This document shows positions 22,456-34,203 of a stretch of DNA of 64,000 nt, in pieces. Origin of the DNA: Misgurnus anguillicaudatus (lineage: Eukaryota > Chordata > Actinopteri > Cypriniformes > Cobitidae); contig NC_073353.2 in assembly GCF_027580225.2 (NCBI RefSeq), forward strand, positions 37,483,001 through 37,547,000, written 5' to 3'. Each line of letters begins with the position of its first letter. The stretch's first letter is position 1. A program made the translations under genes and the position numbers. The notes under the pieces are model-generated. The model was not told the DNA's origin. It ran no database searches and worked only from the letters and a program-made list of their open reading frames with translations.

Positions 22456-22494
22456 ATCAAGGTGTTGAATAGTGCATAACTAACTAACAACAGA

Positions 22495-23345
22495 AACAAA
22501 CGGCTGTCGTGCAACACACGTAACTTCCGGTAAACTCCGCTAAGAATAATTACCAACAAAGTCCTTTTAGAACATAGTATTTGTTCAAGGGTTCAGTTTA
22601 GCAACTAGTCAGACCATTAACAAAACAGAAACCGGAAGAAAAGTTCAGACGTGCGTCCGATGAAATCGTCTATATAGACCATTTTGCAAGATGTAATCAA
22701 CATGGGTCCAGAAGCACTTCATGTTTCAGTTTTTAAACCAGTGTTAGGGGTAACGCATTACAAGTAACACGCATTAATTAATAATATTACTTTTCTTCAG
22801 TAACGAGTAAACTAACGCATTACTTTATAAATGTACACATTAATATTTGAGTTACTTTTTTAAAAGAAGTAATGCAAGTTACTTTCAGTTTAATTAATTC
22901 AATTTAAAAATAAAATAATGTACTGAATTAAAACGGAACATATTAACGCAGAATTACGCACTCGGTGCGCCTGAGCGAGAACAATTTGAGTCAGAAACGG
23001 AGATGGCAGGCCAGAGCTCGACATTTTTGCGAAAAAAACCCACACTTGCCAGGCCTGAAAGAGATCAAGCCTCAGCCAAGTAAGAAAAAGTAACGCAAAA
23101 GTAACGCAAAAGTAACGTAATCATTACTTTCCATGAAAAGTAACTAAGTAACGCAATTAGTTACTTTTTGGGGCAGTAACTTAATATTGTAATGCATTAC
23201 TTTTAAAAGTAACTTTCCCCAACACTGTTTTTAACACTACATAAACGTTGCGATAAAATACAACCAACAGATGTTTTTTATATGTGAAATGAGAAAACAG
23301 TTACAAAGTGAAACAGGAAGTGTTTCTGGACCAGTGTTGTTTACA
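22495..23345. mobile_element. Palindromic repeats around TATAGACCATTT, split by a hAT
   Basis: At the left, CGTAACTTCCGGTAAACTCC to GTCAGACCATTAAC is the inverted counterpart of 31690-32010. From 22672 a second palindrome begins: GCAAGATGTAATCAACATGG and GTCCAGAAGCACTTC pair with GAAGTGTTTCTGGACC and TTACATCTTACATCTT at about 23317-23358. The hAT at 22739-23227 splits it. Confidence 0.6.
22739..23227. mobile_element. hAT MITE of the CAGTGTTGGGG...GTAACG family, copy 1
   Basis: Ends CAGTGTTAGGGGTAACGC and TTTCCCCAACACTG are inverted, with near-identical 8-bp flanks TTTTAAAC and TTTTTAAC. The element is full of AGTTACTTTT/GTAACGCA words. 489 bp, non-autonomous. Confidence 0.85.
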
Positions 23346-24835
23346 TCTTACATCTTAGTAGTGCTGTGCAATTAATCGTTTTTAAATTTAGATTTTTGCA
23401 AATTTTGCGTAACCTCTGCAAAAAATGTGACTGTGCATCAGTTCTACGTGGACCACAAGGGGACCATTGGTCCGCTATAACCCCTCCCATCAGGTAAAAA
23501 AATTTGTGGTTCGATTTTCCTCATACTTATTTCCACTTACGACGATAAAAACAAAAATAGGTCCCTATCCATTTACTTCCATCACAGTTGGTTTTCTCCA
23601 ATAAAATTCACACGAGCAGATAATAAAGGATTTTGGTTTGACTCATTTGGACTGCTCAGGCCCATGAGGTTCATTCATCTCTACTCAAAGCCGTAAGCTG
23701 TAAACATGCACGGTTTGGTGACACTGCTCGAAAAGTCTGCTATTGTTCTGAAAGCCCGAGGCAAAATGCACTTACAAAAAACGTAATTATATACAGATAA
23801 GACAAAACAATGCACCAAACAAAACCCAGAAGTTTTTAAACAACTTTCAGTGAAAATACTGTTAACATTTAAAAGTTGTTTACCTCTATATTGGCCCATG
23901 GAGAACATCATGGACTGAACTGAAGAAACCTCTCAAAGGGCCACGTAGGAGGTCCACTCAGAGGGTTTGAATACCCTATCACTTTAAACATGATTGCAAA
24001 CAGGTTTAAAGACCTCATGGGCTCTCTGAGTTTGGGAAAGTAAAGCCATTATTTTCTAGCGCCGGCCCCCTAACCACTTCCCAGCTAAACACCTTCTCAT
24101 CTGCTCAATCACCTCCTCTATTTAAGACCCCCAGGGCTCCTGACTGCTGGTGTAAGTCATTCACAACTCAGCCGGTCAATCGAGACAAACACCACGATGG
24201 TCAAGTCAAATATTCTTGTAAAGCAAATCTTTAGTAAACAGAGTTTGTTGTAGATGTGTTAGTTTGCACACAAAATTGCTGCAAAAAAAGGAAACAAAAT
24301 GAATTTAAGAAATACATAAAAAAATCTGTGTCTCCTTATACAGATTTGCAATGGTAGGATTATAATAATGATTCATAATCTGAGCAGTCAAGTCAGATTT
24401 TGCAGAAAAATATAACTTATTGAGTGATTACATCACATTTGTAAACAAAAAGACAAGGTCCTGGCTACTATATCACATGTGCGCACTGTTGCAGATGTTC
24501 GTAGTTTTCTCAACAGTTGCTCAAAATTAAACTTGTCATCAGATGTCACCGTTTAACTGGTAAAGTTTTAAGCGACAATCAACTTGGGAATATCATGTAA
24601 ACATTTCAATTTATTACATCCTTACATCTTCATCATAAGTTGTTCAAACAATGAAAGCTCAAACTCGGGAGAGTCTCCAGTTAAAAGCAATGCGACAGAG
24701 CTCGTGCTGGAACAAAAATTAATATCAGCTGGGCTTTTCAACACCCGAAGGGACAAAATACTGATACAGAGGTGACTTCATCCTCTAAAAACGTTAAGTA
24801 ACGTGATTTATATTGAGACATTTATGTTTGTATTT
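23346..24835. other. Intronic DNA with minor repeat remnants
   Basis: A hAT-like scrap (GTGCTGTGCAATTAATCGTT) near 23361 is the only repeat trace. The rest is unassigned; the 76-codon frame at 23681-23911 lacks exon signals. Confidence 0.45.
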
Positions 24836-25280
24836 CAGTCCTTCCAGAAAAAAGTTTTTTTGTGATTGTTGCGGGCAAAAATCCTTGACCTTGTGGCACG
24901 TATTCTTTAAAAATATTTATGCAATTTTATGCGATGAAATTGCGAGAACTTGCAAAAACGCGGGAACTTGCAAAAAACTGTGGTCGCGTAATTATGTCAC
25001 TTCATAATGTCCCCATGGCAACAGGGGACATAGCTGCGTTTGTGTGAAGAAAATGCAACAGTTTCCAACTTTCTGCTAAGATATATGTGACTTTTTGCTA
25101 CGAAAATGCGGGATTATGAAATCATGCAAGCCCCGCATATTTTGCATGTGGAAATCTGCAATTTATGCTGCGAAAGTGCTGCATATTTGAGAAAATGCAG
25201 GCCCCGCATGAATATGCGGACTTTGACTGATTATTTATTGAATCATGTGATCGCATAATCACGTTATTCTGAAGGGACTG
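24836..25280. mobile_element. hAT-type element, CAGTCCTTCCAGAAAAA family, copy 1
   Basis: It starts CAGTCCTTCCAGAAAAAAG and ends CTGAAGGGACTG. It is rich in GCGGG, ATGCGGG and ATTATGCGAT-type words. No exact target duplication is visible. An inverted copy lies at 35698-36193. Confidence 0.75.
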
Positions 25281-25347
25281 AATAGTATTTAATCAGAACA
25301 AACATGGCAGATATATTATTTGTTCAGATGACATTTTGTATAATGAG

Positions 25348-25828
25348 CAGTGTTGGGAAAAGTTACTTTTAAAAGTAATGCATTACAATATTAAGTTACT
25401 CCCAAAAAAGTAACTAATTCCATTACTTAGTTACTTTTCATGGAAAGTAATACTTACGTTACTTTTTAGTTACTTTTGCGTTACTTTTTCTTGGCTGAGG
25501 CTTAATCTCGGTCAGGGTTTTTTTATGACTGATAAGTTCTGCATTCAGAAAATGCATATTTCATCACATAAATGTCGAGCTCTGCCCTGCAATCTTACTT
25601 TTTGCCTCAAACTGTTCCCACACAGGCGTGTATGCATAGAATGCATAATGTGATACGCTTAGTTTAATTCAGTACATATTTTGTTTTAATCAAATTAATT
25701 AAACTAAAAAAGTAACTCAAATATTAATGTGTACATTTAAAAAGTAATGTGTTATTTTACTCGTTACGTCAGAAAAGTAATATTATTACGTAATGCACGT
25801 TACTTGTAATGCGTTACCCCCAACACTG
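25348..25828. mobile_element. hAT MITE of the CAGTGTTGGGG family, copy 2
   Basis: CAGTGTTGGGAAAAGTTACT at the left and GTTACCCCCAACACTG at the right, with 8-bp flanks ATAATGAG and ATAATGAA (7 of 8). It is inverted relative to copy 1 at 22739-23227, 2.1 kb away. Confidence 0.87.
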
Positions 25829-25989
25829 ATAATGAATATGACAGATATAATCTGCTCCAATGATCACAGACATCAGATTCATCTGCGGAGAGTAGCGGGG
25901 TAAAGCACAACGCACGTACAGAAAATTAGTCTGCAATTTTATGTTTCAAACAGAGATGGCGATAGAGAGGCAAAAGTTCTGCATGTTGC

Positions 25990-26390
25990 AGCTTTAAGTT
26001 ACAAACGTCAAAATTACTCCATGATTTACTCACCGTCAAGCAATCCAAGATACACATGTTCCACATCTTTCAGACAAACACATTTGGAGTTATTTTAGTA
26101 AATGTCCTTGCTCTTCCAATCTTTATCATGGTTGAAAACAGGGATCAGGCATCAACTTCTGACATTAAACCCAAAAAATGTGCATCCATCCTTCATATAA
26201 GTATCCACTCGGCTCAAATGGGTTAATAAAGATCTTCTGCAGGTAATCGGTGCGATTTTGAAAAAACTTCATAAACTAGCTTTTGTTAACAACGCCATCT
26301 TGGTTTACGCGTGAGCGTTGGTTGCCATAGATATGTTGCGCAGTGACTCTCATGAATCGTGTGAGTATGAATAGCATTTCTTTGTTGAAT
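25990..26390. repeat. Fragment of the CATGATTTACTCACC repeat
   Basis: TTACTCCATGATTTACTCAC and CAAACACATTTGGAGTTATT match the inverted arm at about 8130-8380. No matching second end here, so the copy is truncated. Confidence 0.55.
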
Positions 26391-27761
26391 TAAACTGTCT
26401 GAAGGAGTAGGACCCGCCATTTGGTTCTGCTCACATCGATGAAGAACCGTTTCTGTTTATTTGATATCCTCTGGTTAAAGCATCGCTACATTTCTAACTG
26501 CAATCTGACCTCACATCAAATAAAGCCCCCTACTAAGACAAAACAAGAAAGCAAATGAAGAATAATCAAGTTTGAAGTCTGAAATGATGAAAACCACATG
26601 AAACGCAGGAGAAGCCCCCTGTTAGGCCTCCTCGAAATGAAGCCAAGGCATTAATGAGTTTCTGATGAATTACATGAACTGCATTAGATGTATCCTGGGT
26701 CTCGCAAGAGCCCGTCAGCTCGCAAACCAAAACGACAATGGAGGAGTTCCCATGTACATGCATATCATTGTAACTATGATTTGTAATTCAATTTTAAGAT
26801 GAATTGCTTAATACAATTTTAAACGTACAGACATTATAAGTCAAGCATGAACATTTGACTCGTAGTGTTTTTAAAAGTAACTTGCACCTAAATATTAAAT
26901 AAAACAGAAAATTGTTGGTTGTTTCGCATATCTATCAATCCATCTTTTTGGAGCAGACTATACAAATAACTCAAAAGCTGCTAAACACAACGTTCTTCAA
27001 AAATGAGATAATGATATTAACCGAATGCTCTTGGCACATATTATACATTGATCAAATACAGTACTTTCGCTTCAAATCCGCTTAACCCCAGCCTCAGGCC
27101 ATTCAGAAATACCACTTTTTTTGTGCTTGCATCTGAGCTCTTCATATAACGACAGTGAAAAATCTCCATCTGCAAACCTTACAGAAGGTGATGATGTTAT
27201 TTATCTTCCTGATGGTGGACACCAAATAATATTCACATTCCCAGACATACTACAAGCGTGAAAAGATATCTGGAAAAATGAATCTTTAAGCAAATGGGGG
27301 AACCAGAATTTGTAAGCCTTCATGACATACAGTGTCTACAAAAATATTTTCAGAAAGGCACTGAAACAGGAGAAGAAACTTCAAAATGCTGGCGATGCAG
27401 AATAATGAGAAATAAGAGAAAGTCAGGGGAAGGGAGTGAGAGGAAAATGAAATAAATGGGTGCAGATGACAGAATTATGAAGAAAAAGTGAGATATTATG
27501 GAAATAAGGAAGGCAGGGGAGGAGGGGAGAGATCAGGACACAGACAGGGAACATGAGACATTCAACAATACAGCTTCATTGACAGCAGGGGATTAGAGAG
27601 CAGCATTGTTCGGTGAAGTGTACACCAGACTGTAGTTCATAAATCAACACACAAGAGTTGAAAAGCCTTCAGTGCACTCACAAGGGTGACCGAGCTTCTT
27701 CTGACTGTCACTTGTACTTTACGCATGTTGCTCTGGTACAATGTCACACACATATATTCAC
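26391..27761. other. Largely unique intronic DNA
   Basis: 1.4 kb with no gene or transposon signature. A short purine-rich stretch lies at about 27410-27550. Confidence 0.45.
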
Positions 27762-27985
27762 AGCTATTAAAGAGATTTAAATTTCCTCATTATTTACTCA
27801 CCCAATGTTTGTTACCAAGCAGATCTGGGGCACCATAGATTTTCATAGTAGGAAAAAAGAATAATATTGGAGTGAATGGTGCCCAAGATCTGTATGGTTA
27901 TAAAAAATTTTCAAAATACATTTATTTGAATTCAGCAGAATAATGCCATTTTTACAGGGTAAACAACTTGAGCGTGAGTAAACAA
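27762..27985. repeat. Fragment of the ATTTACTCACCC palindromic repeat
   Basis: TTCCTCATTATTTACTCACC, ACCAAGCAGATCTGGGGCAC and AACTTGAGCGTGAGTAAAC are pieces of the same family as 43844-49145. Degenerate. Confidence 0.5.
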
Positions 27986-28034
27986 GTACATTTTTAAATG
28001 TAGTTTTTAAAAAAGACTTAAGACATGACTCATT

Positions 28035-28457
28035 TTAACTCTGTCCCCATCAGCGTTTTTTATGAATTTCACAAAAGTTTAATGCCTTCCAGAAAATGTT
28101 CTTCTTTAAATAAATAAACATACAATATATCAAATAAGTCTATATTTTGTTAAATTTGTTCTCTTTTATCACCTCTAAAATATGAATAGGTTTCTTCAAA
28201 AACACAAAATTTTGAGCAAAAAGGTGAGATTATTGCGTTTTTGTGAAAAAAAAAATTCTGATAGAAATCAGATTCAGAGCAATGATCAAAACATAAACAA
28301 AGTTTGAACTGGTTGCTTCCGGGTTGTATAAGGTGGGTAAGAGCGCCATGTGGTGGATAATAGCGGAAATACTTATAACCAGAAAAACTCGTCATTGGCA
28401 GGAAAGCGTTTTTTCTTGCTTGAACAGTTAACCCTTCAATGGTGGGGAAAGAGTTAA
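28035..28457. mobile_element. TTAA-flanked palindromic element, copy 5
   Basis: Ends TTAACTCTGTCCCCATCAGC and GTGGGGAAAGAGTTAA. The interior carries ATAAACATACAATATATCAA and GTGGATAATAGCGG. The 119-codon minus-strand frame at 28150-28509 runs through it and is not a gene. Confidence 0.75.
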
Positions 28458-28754
28458 TAAAATCTAAATATTTAGGGGATTTTTTATTTAGCGGACTAAC
28501 CGAGTTCACAGAATATTCTTTACAGCATAATTTTATGTAAAAAACAGTAAATCACAAATAAAGACTTTAGCAGGGTTTTTACAGACAGGGTCACATTTTA
28601 ATTGATTACTTTTGTATGAACAATTTTGTCAATTTAGCCAAAATGTATTGCACAAGGTAAAAACAATCTACTTTTTTCCATGCTGTTTCATTCAACCAAT
28701 ACAAGAATGGATAATATTTACTCAGGATAATGTATCTGTGTGTATCTATATGTT

Positions 28755-29331
28755 TTTAAATGTTAAAAACATTTAAATGGCACCTATTTCATTGCTAAAA
28801 AACAACGTTATTTTGTGTATTTGGTATAATACAATGTGTTTGTCTGGTTTATGGTTAAAAAACACATTATTTTCGACATACTGTATATTTTGTAGCTCCA
28901 GATTTCACTCTCTTCCTGAAACGCACGGATTTAAAAAGCACTGTGTCCCTGATTGGCCAGCTAATCTGTACGTTCTGATTGGCCTGAATACCTCTGACAT
29001 CAACCGGAAATGTGACGCTACCATGTTTGAAAGATTCGATCACACTGCAATGCCAACAGGAGTTAATTTACAGGCTGTGATTCAGAAGCGGGAGGAATTA
29101 TAACAATGTTGGTCTTTTTCTACATCACCAATCCCAGGAAGTAAACTGTTGCCTACAATCCGTGTGTTTGTTGTAGTCCAAGAAAATACATTTATGTTGG
29201 AGATGATAACTCACATCATCGTTTACTTTGGCTTATGTACCTTTTGCATATCGTTAACATGTACTAATACACACTTACACACCAAAGGAAATGTAAAAAC
29301 GTAAATCGGACCATAGATGCCCTTTAAATGT
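28755..29331. repeat. Repeat with GGCACCTATTT / AGATGCCCTTTAAA ends
   Basis: The ends AAATGGCACCTATTTC and ACCATAGATGCCCTTTAAA are approximate inverted copies. The body has a GC-richer block with GATTGGCCAGCTAATCTG and CTGATTGGCCTGAATACC. The 108-codon plus frame at 28777-29103 falls inside and lacks exon signals. Confidence 0.55.
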
Positions 29332-30383
29332 TTTACACCATGATTGAATCAAAGGATTAAATCCATTCACAGATAAGCAGCTGGAACACGAAAATGAATC
29401 AAATTTATCAACCCTACTGTTACTTTCCCTCAAAATTTAAACCTTAATGCTTTCATACTTTCAATCTTGATAATCCAAAAAAAGGTGCATACAATTAAAA
29501 TGCTATTCACTGTTGCTTTAGCGAAACAATTTCACACACACATCACAAATATGTCCAATACAGTCCAGTTCTCACCTGCGCGCACACACACACGCCCTAT
29601 AAACACACACAATCACTTGTGGACACGTGCATGCTGCATGTCTGTGCTTTGAGCTGTACAGATGAAGCACCGTGTCTGATACATTATAAAGGCAAACCAG
29701 ATGTTCTGATTCTGAATTTGCCAAAATTACAGAGGCCCCTCATATGCAGTTTTGATCGAGGGACGGAGAGCCTGTATGAAGTCATCAACATGGAATTTAA
29801 AAGCCAACATCTATGAGAAATGCAAGAGTTGTAAATCATACGGTGCGTGACTTCAAAGACCAGAGACTTATTAGTCAGAAAAAAACAAAAGCAATCAACT
29901 CCAAAACTTAATGCACAAACAGATTATTATTTTATTTAAATTTTTATTTTATTAAGGTGGCTGGTGGGATATTCGGCATGTGCAATAAATAAACTATTGA
30001 AATCAAACATTATTTTAACGCACTGTAAAAAAATTAAAAGTAGAGTAACTGGCTGCAAAGCTTTTATGAATTTTTTCAACTTCAGTGGTTGAGGTTTTGC
30101 CAAACCATCTATAAAAGTCCAGTAAGTCTGTTAAAAGAAGAACAAGAGGCTGGTCCACCAATACTTCTATATTTAAGTTCACTTAACTTAGTGCTTATGT
30201 GGACTGAACTTAAATTGTTAAATTTATTGTTCATATTAACTCCTATAATAACTTAGAGAATGCAAATATTTCATGACTGACTCTGTCAAATCATTGAATA
30301 AACTTGATTCTCCACAAAAAACACATGAAACTGCATTGCAGACATGCATATTCATTATTGTGGAGAGAAATACAATGTTACGA
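29332..30383. other. Intronic DNA, no gene recognised
   Basis: A short CA-rich stretch (CACACACACACG near 29584) and a weak AT-rich repeat trace around 30000-30235 are all I can identify. Confidence 0.4.
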
Positions 30384-30739
30384 GTTAACTCGTCAATTGC
30401 CAATGACAAATTTTTCCGCCAATCCAAATGCAACCCCTTAGGACAAACAGTAGCCTAATGTTTTGATCATAGCTCTGAATCTGATCTCTATCAAAAGTAC
30501 TTCACAAAAATGCAATTTATCTCAGCTTTATGTGTTATCTCAGGTATTTTTGAAGAAACCTAAAAAGAAAACAAATAAAGATATGAAAGGAGTGGGTCTG
30601 TTCTTTCATTTCATATATTGTATATTTATATATTTAAAGAAAAACATTTTCTGGAAATCATAAAACTTTTGTGAAAATAATAAAAAATGCTGGCGCTGGC
30701 TGGCAACTTTTTTTAAATGCTGGCGGGAGAAGAGTTTAA
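30384..30739. mobile_element. TTAA-type palindromic element, copy 6 (truncated)
   Basis: The right end GCTGGCGGGAGAAGAGTTTAA and the inner words AAATAAAGATATGAAAGGAG and TTCATTTCATATATTGTATA match the family. The left end is worn. Confidence 0.6.
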
Positions 30740-30779
30740 GCAAACAGAGATCACCTAAATGGTAACTTAACAGAAAACT

Positions 30780-31090
30780 ATAGACCCCTTAAAAGTTTGT
30801 ATATTGCAATGTCTCCGGGTGGGCGGGGCTTAGCTGGAGGCAAAAAGAGCCGCGGAGGCAATGTTGACAAGCGTAAGCTAGCATGTTTTAGGAGGGATTT
30901 ATTAAACATGGATGCAAAACTGATCGAATATGTACAGTCACTGATTCTGCGGGACTGTGACAGCTATTTTTGTAAATTAACTCCCGCGATTTTAACCAGC
31001 TTTTGGATATTTCCTAGACAGCATATGAATTACTTTCGGGTGGTTTGCTGGATTTTGTCAAGGCTTATTTTGATTGTCTAATGTAACCGC
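30780..31090. repeat. CpG-rich block with an open frame, probably repeat-derived
   Basis: A GGGTGGGCGGGGCTT motif (Sp1-like) precedes the frame at 30797-31081 (94 codons as called; in-frame ATG at 30830s region not required). A Met at about residue 35 starts MDAKLIEYVQSL. That short segment recalls MADF-type DNA-binding domains, but the match is too short to assign and no splice context is clear. The GC-rich head in AT-rich surroundings resembles the promoter end of a DNA transposon. Confidence 0.25.
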
Positions 31091-31689
31091 TGGAATAACT
31101 ACGATTAGCAATGTAGATTATTTTGCCATTCAAAGCATGGCACACATATCTAACGCTGTATGTTTGTTTAACATTTAAGCTAAACAATATTGAAGGTTGG
31201 CAACTTTTCACCTATAAAACAGAAACTTGCTAATTTGTACTAAATAAAACCAACACACCAGTAAATAAGCATAGGTTATTTTACCTGATATGAAGTGTGC
31301 ACTATAAACACAAGCATTATTTATGATCGTCTCCGTCCGTCTCTGGATTATGTGTATATTTTTGTGTCAAAAAGTTTTTTTATTTATTGGTCCAAAATGC
31401 AAAAATAACAAAAGTTTAAATTTGATCCTGTTGTATTCACTCGAATATAAGAAAAATCCTCATCTATTGCATTTACAGTAGTAAAATTTATATGTAAGAA
31501 CCAGATACAAAAAATCAATCGCGGAGAAGGGCAACCCTCGAGTATGATGTAGAAGAAAGAACAAAAACGGCATCACACAAAATACCTTCAAACTGAGCAT
31601 GCTCAAAATCCAGTGCTCGCTATTTTAATAACAAACTTAGATCATTTGGTTCTCTCAGCTTGAAATATTAAGTTTGCCATAATTATAAA
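31091..31689. other. AT-rich intronic DNA
   Basis: No gene or bounded repeat recognised. Confidence 0.4.
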
Positions 31690-32010
31690 AAACAAATGTA
31701 TAGACCATTTCATCGGGCACACGTGCGGTGACGCGATAAGCGTCTGGTCCGAACTTTACTTCCGGTTTCTGTTTGTTTAATGGTCTGACTAGTTGCTGAA
31801 ACTGAACTCTTAAATAAATACCTCGTCAAATATAACAAATGTTTTAGGTTCCTATGTAATCTATGTGTTGTTTATTTTGCTTGTTATATAAATAAACTAC
31901 TTTAAAATTACTTTGTTTTTATTTATTTTTTGCAGAGTTTACCAGAAGTTACGTGATGACCACGAAAGCCGCGTGTTTATGTTGTTACTGCTGAAACCGT
32001 CTATAGTAGC
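31690..32010. repeat. TATAGACCATTTC repeat
   Basis: TATAGACCATTTCATCGGGC and GAAACCGTCTATAG mark the ends. The inner GTCTGACTAGTTGCTGAAAC and AGTTTACCAGAAGTTACGTG are inverted relative to 22495-22680. Confidence 0.6.
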
Positions 32011-32039
32011 TACCCTAGCTCACTGCAAATCGTGTTTTA

Positions 32040-32400
32040 GTCACAAAATATTTTATTAATTTATTTGTGTTATTGACACGATTTTCCATTGTTTTTCATG
32101 CCACAGGAGCATGAATGTCTTTTTCTTGTCACTTAGCATGAATTTCTATAAATAGTTTTTCGTGGCACGACTTTCTTTAGCGTGTCATTTAATCTTTTTT
32201 CTCATTGTTTTTTTCCCTATTTTTTAATCATTGTCGCTTGGGGTTAGGGTTAGATTAGTGGTTTGCGTTATACATTGGTTTCTACATGTTTTTCTTCTGC
32301 TTTTAAGACTATTTTCACTTGGAGTTAGGGTTAGAGTTGGGGTTTGGGTTAGGATGTCACAGAAAGTGATTCTAACCCCCAAGCGACAAAATATAAAATG
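32040..32400. repeat. Repeat with interstitial telomere-like GGGTTAG words
   Basis: GGGGTTAGGGTTAGATTAG near 32234 and GAGTTAGGGTTAGAGTTGGG near 32321 are degenerate TTAGGG units in a T-rich repeat. It resembles the core of 12901-13405 (TTGTCGCTTGGGGTTAGG here, TTGTCGCTTCGGTTTAGG there). It is probably a relic of that MITE family, not a telomere fusion. Confidence 0.55.
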
Positions 32401-33658
32401 ATACGATTGATTGGGTTGATGGTAGTCGTTACACGCCCACAGTAATCACATACATGTAGATTATAGTAACATAAACATTAAGGTCACTATCCCAACCAGA
32501 CCCAGACATACCACTTTATTGATGGAAACACACAAAACGCATCCAGATCAAGATCCTGCTCCATCACCGTGTCAATGTATAAAGGTATTAGACTGTATCA
32601 AGGCTGTATATTTACACCTAATTGATCTGGAGAGTGATAATGGACATTGATCATTCCACTAAGCTCTATGACCCCAGACAGCTCAACCCATGTCAATATT
32701 TGCATTCGCTGAATGGCAGAAAGCCGACACTCTTCGACATTTCCTTGAGTGCAACACATTTAGTGTTTAATTTCCTAGATGTGCAACAAATAAAAACAAA
32801 GTTCAGCCTCACATACAGCTTAAGCATGTGTTCCTGGTCTGTGCACATCATTATGCAAATTATGGGAAAGAATTGTCTTGGTCAACAACAATCTGTCCTG
32901 TTAGGCTGACATCACAAATCCCTTTTTAACCACTAAGCTCAGAACCACTTGGATCCATCCTGACAAATCTTTAATGCAATGCAATGCAATCAACTCCCAC
33001 CCTACAATTTTCCTCATCGAATGTCACAACACACACAATAAGTAAAACTGGTGAAGTCGAACCTTAAAATACCTTCGTTCAAAGCACTTTCACTGTTCAG
33101 CCTGGCTTGCCTAAAAAGTCTCAGACAGTTCATTTATAATTCAGAGTTTGGAGAAAGCACACTTCAGGCTTATAACTATTGAATGTTTTTACGCTCTTTC
33201 ACTTTTTTACGCTTTGCTGACACAATTTCAGCGCAGATTCGGAATCGTAACCAACCTCTTTACATTTAAAACGTCACCTGTGCTCTCAGCAGGTACTCGG
33301 ACTCGTGCCAAATACACGTCTGCTTCGGGGATTTCACTTAGGACGCAGCCAGCAAATAAATCACATCTGTTTCATTCTGCAAGCCTGTTTCCTGCATCTT
33401 CTCGCTCTGCGGCGTATGATAACATCTACAGCTGTAGACAGAGACCTCAAACCTTCATTCATGCCTGAGGAAGAGGAACTTCAAGAGTCTGAAAGGACGA
33501 ATGAAACGCTCAGCTACTCAAAAGGTGCCTGAGCTTTAGAGGGATTTGGGATCCTTTCCCACTCCGTTCAGTGAAGCAGAATGCTAATTAAGAGACCAGA
33601 GAGGTCAAAGAGAGGGAATGACCTGAGACTTCAGGATGAGAACCATCACGCAAATATG
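32401..33658. other. Largely unique intronic DNA
   Basis: 1.2 kb with no transposon ends. The segment 33140-33560 is GC-richer, with overlapping open frames but no convincing acceptor/donor pair, so it could be conserved non-coding sequence 1 kb downstream of the 34-kb first exon. Confidence 0.4.
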
Positions 33659-33936
33659 TTAAAGCAACGGTTTACCTAAAATAAATCATAATGCACATTT
33701 TTCATCAATGTACTGTCATCTTCAAACCATGCAAACAATAATAAAAGTTTATGAAATACATGCCTGTCATAAATTTTGAGATGTATGTCCAAGGGTTAAC
33801 ATTAGCAGTTTTTTGCACTGTACTATAATATGCATTGAACATTTTGCACAAATAATTGAGGTTAGAACAACACAAGCCGAGCAAAATCACAAAACGTCAT
33901 GGGTGCATTTTTTTGGGTGCACTATACCTTTAAATA
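33659..33936. mobile_element. Degenerate palindromic MITE
   Basis: TTAAAGCAACGGTTTACC at the left and GTGCACTATACCTTTAA at the right are approximate inverted ends. Non-coding. Confidence 0.4.
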
Positions 33937-34122
33937 ACCCAGCGGTGAAGGACACCAACGTAATCTCTTGCACCAAACATAAACGCAAGACATTTCAACA
34001 TGTGCGACACAACTAAACAACAAACCCTTTGCTACAGCATTACTCGAATTATTCTGCAAAATGCTGTCGCTCCCCTAATCCCACCCACCGCAGTGAAATG
34101 GACCGACCCACATGCAGCTCAC

Positions 34123-34203
34123 CCAGAACATGCAGGAGAGGCAGACCCAGGTGCGTGCGCGTCCGGCCAGCGCCGAAGGCAGGTTGAGAGACACGGAGGG
34201 CAT
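34123..34203 (-). CDS. tns1: Candidate first coding exon A of the tensin gene (27 codons)
   Basis: ATG at 34203 in a fair context (TCTCACCATGC). The frame reads MPSVSLNLPSALAG, then a Trp/Cys-rich end WVCLSCMFW, and runs without stop to the donor TTCTGG|GTGAGC at 34122. Its 81 nt leave phase 0, the phase accepted by the C1 exon at 1390, about 32.7 kb downstream. The segment is CpG-rich (GCGTGCGCGTCCGGCCAGCG on the plus strand) against AT-rich surroundings and no repeat overlaps it. I infer an alternative N-terminus ahead of the C1 domain. No transcript evidence is available, and the same features could arise in an unrelated minus-strand gene. Confidence 0.5.

Noticed and set aside
28777..29103. 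108-codon plus frame
   Set aside because: Entirely inside the GGCACCTATTT repeat; no exon signals.
32234..32345. Interstitial telomere or chromosome fusion point
   Set aside because: Only short, degenerate TTAGGG units with MITE-like context shared with 12901-13405.
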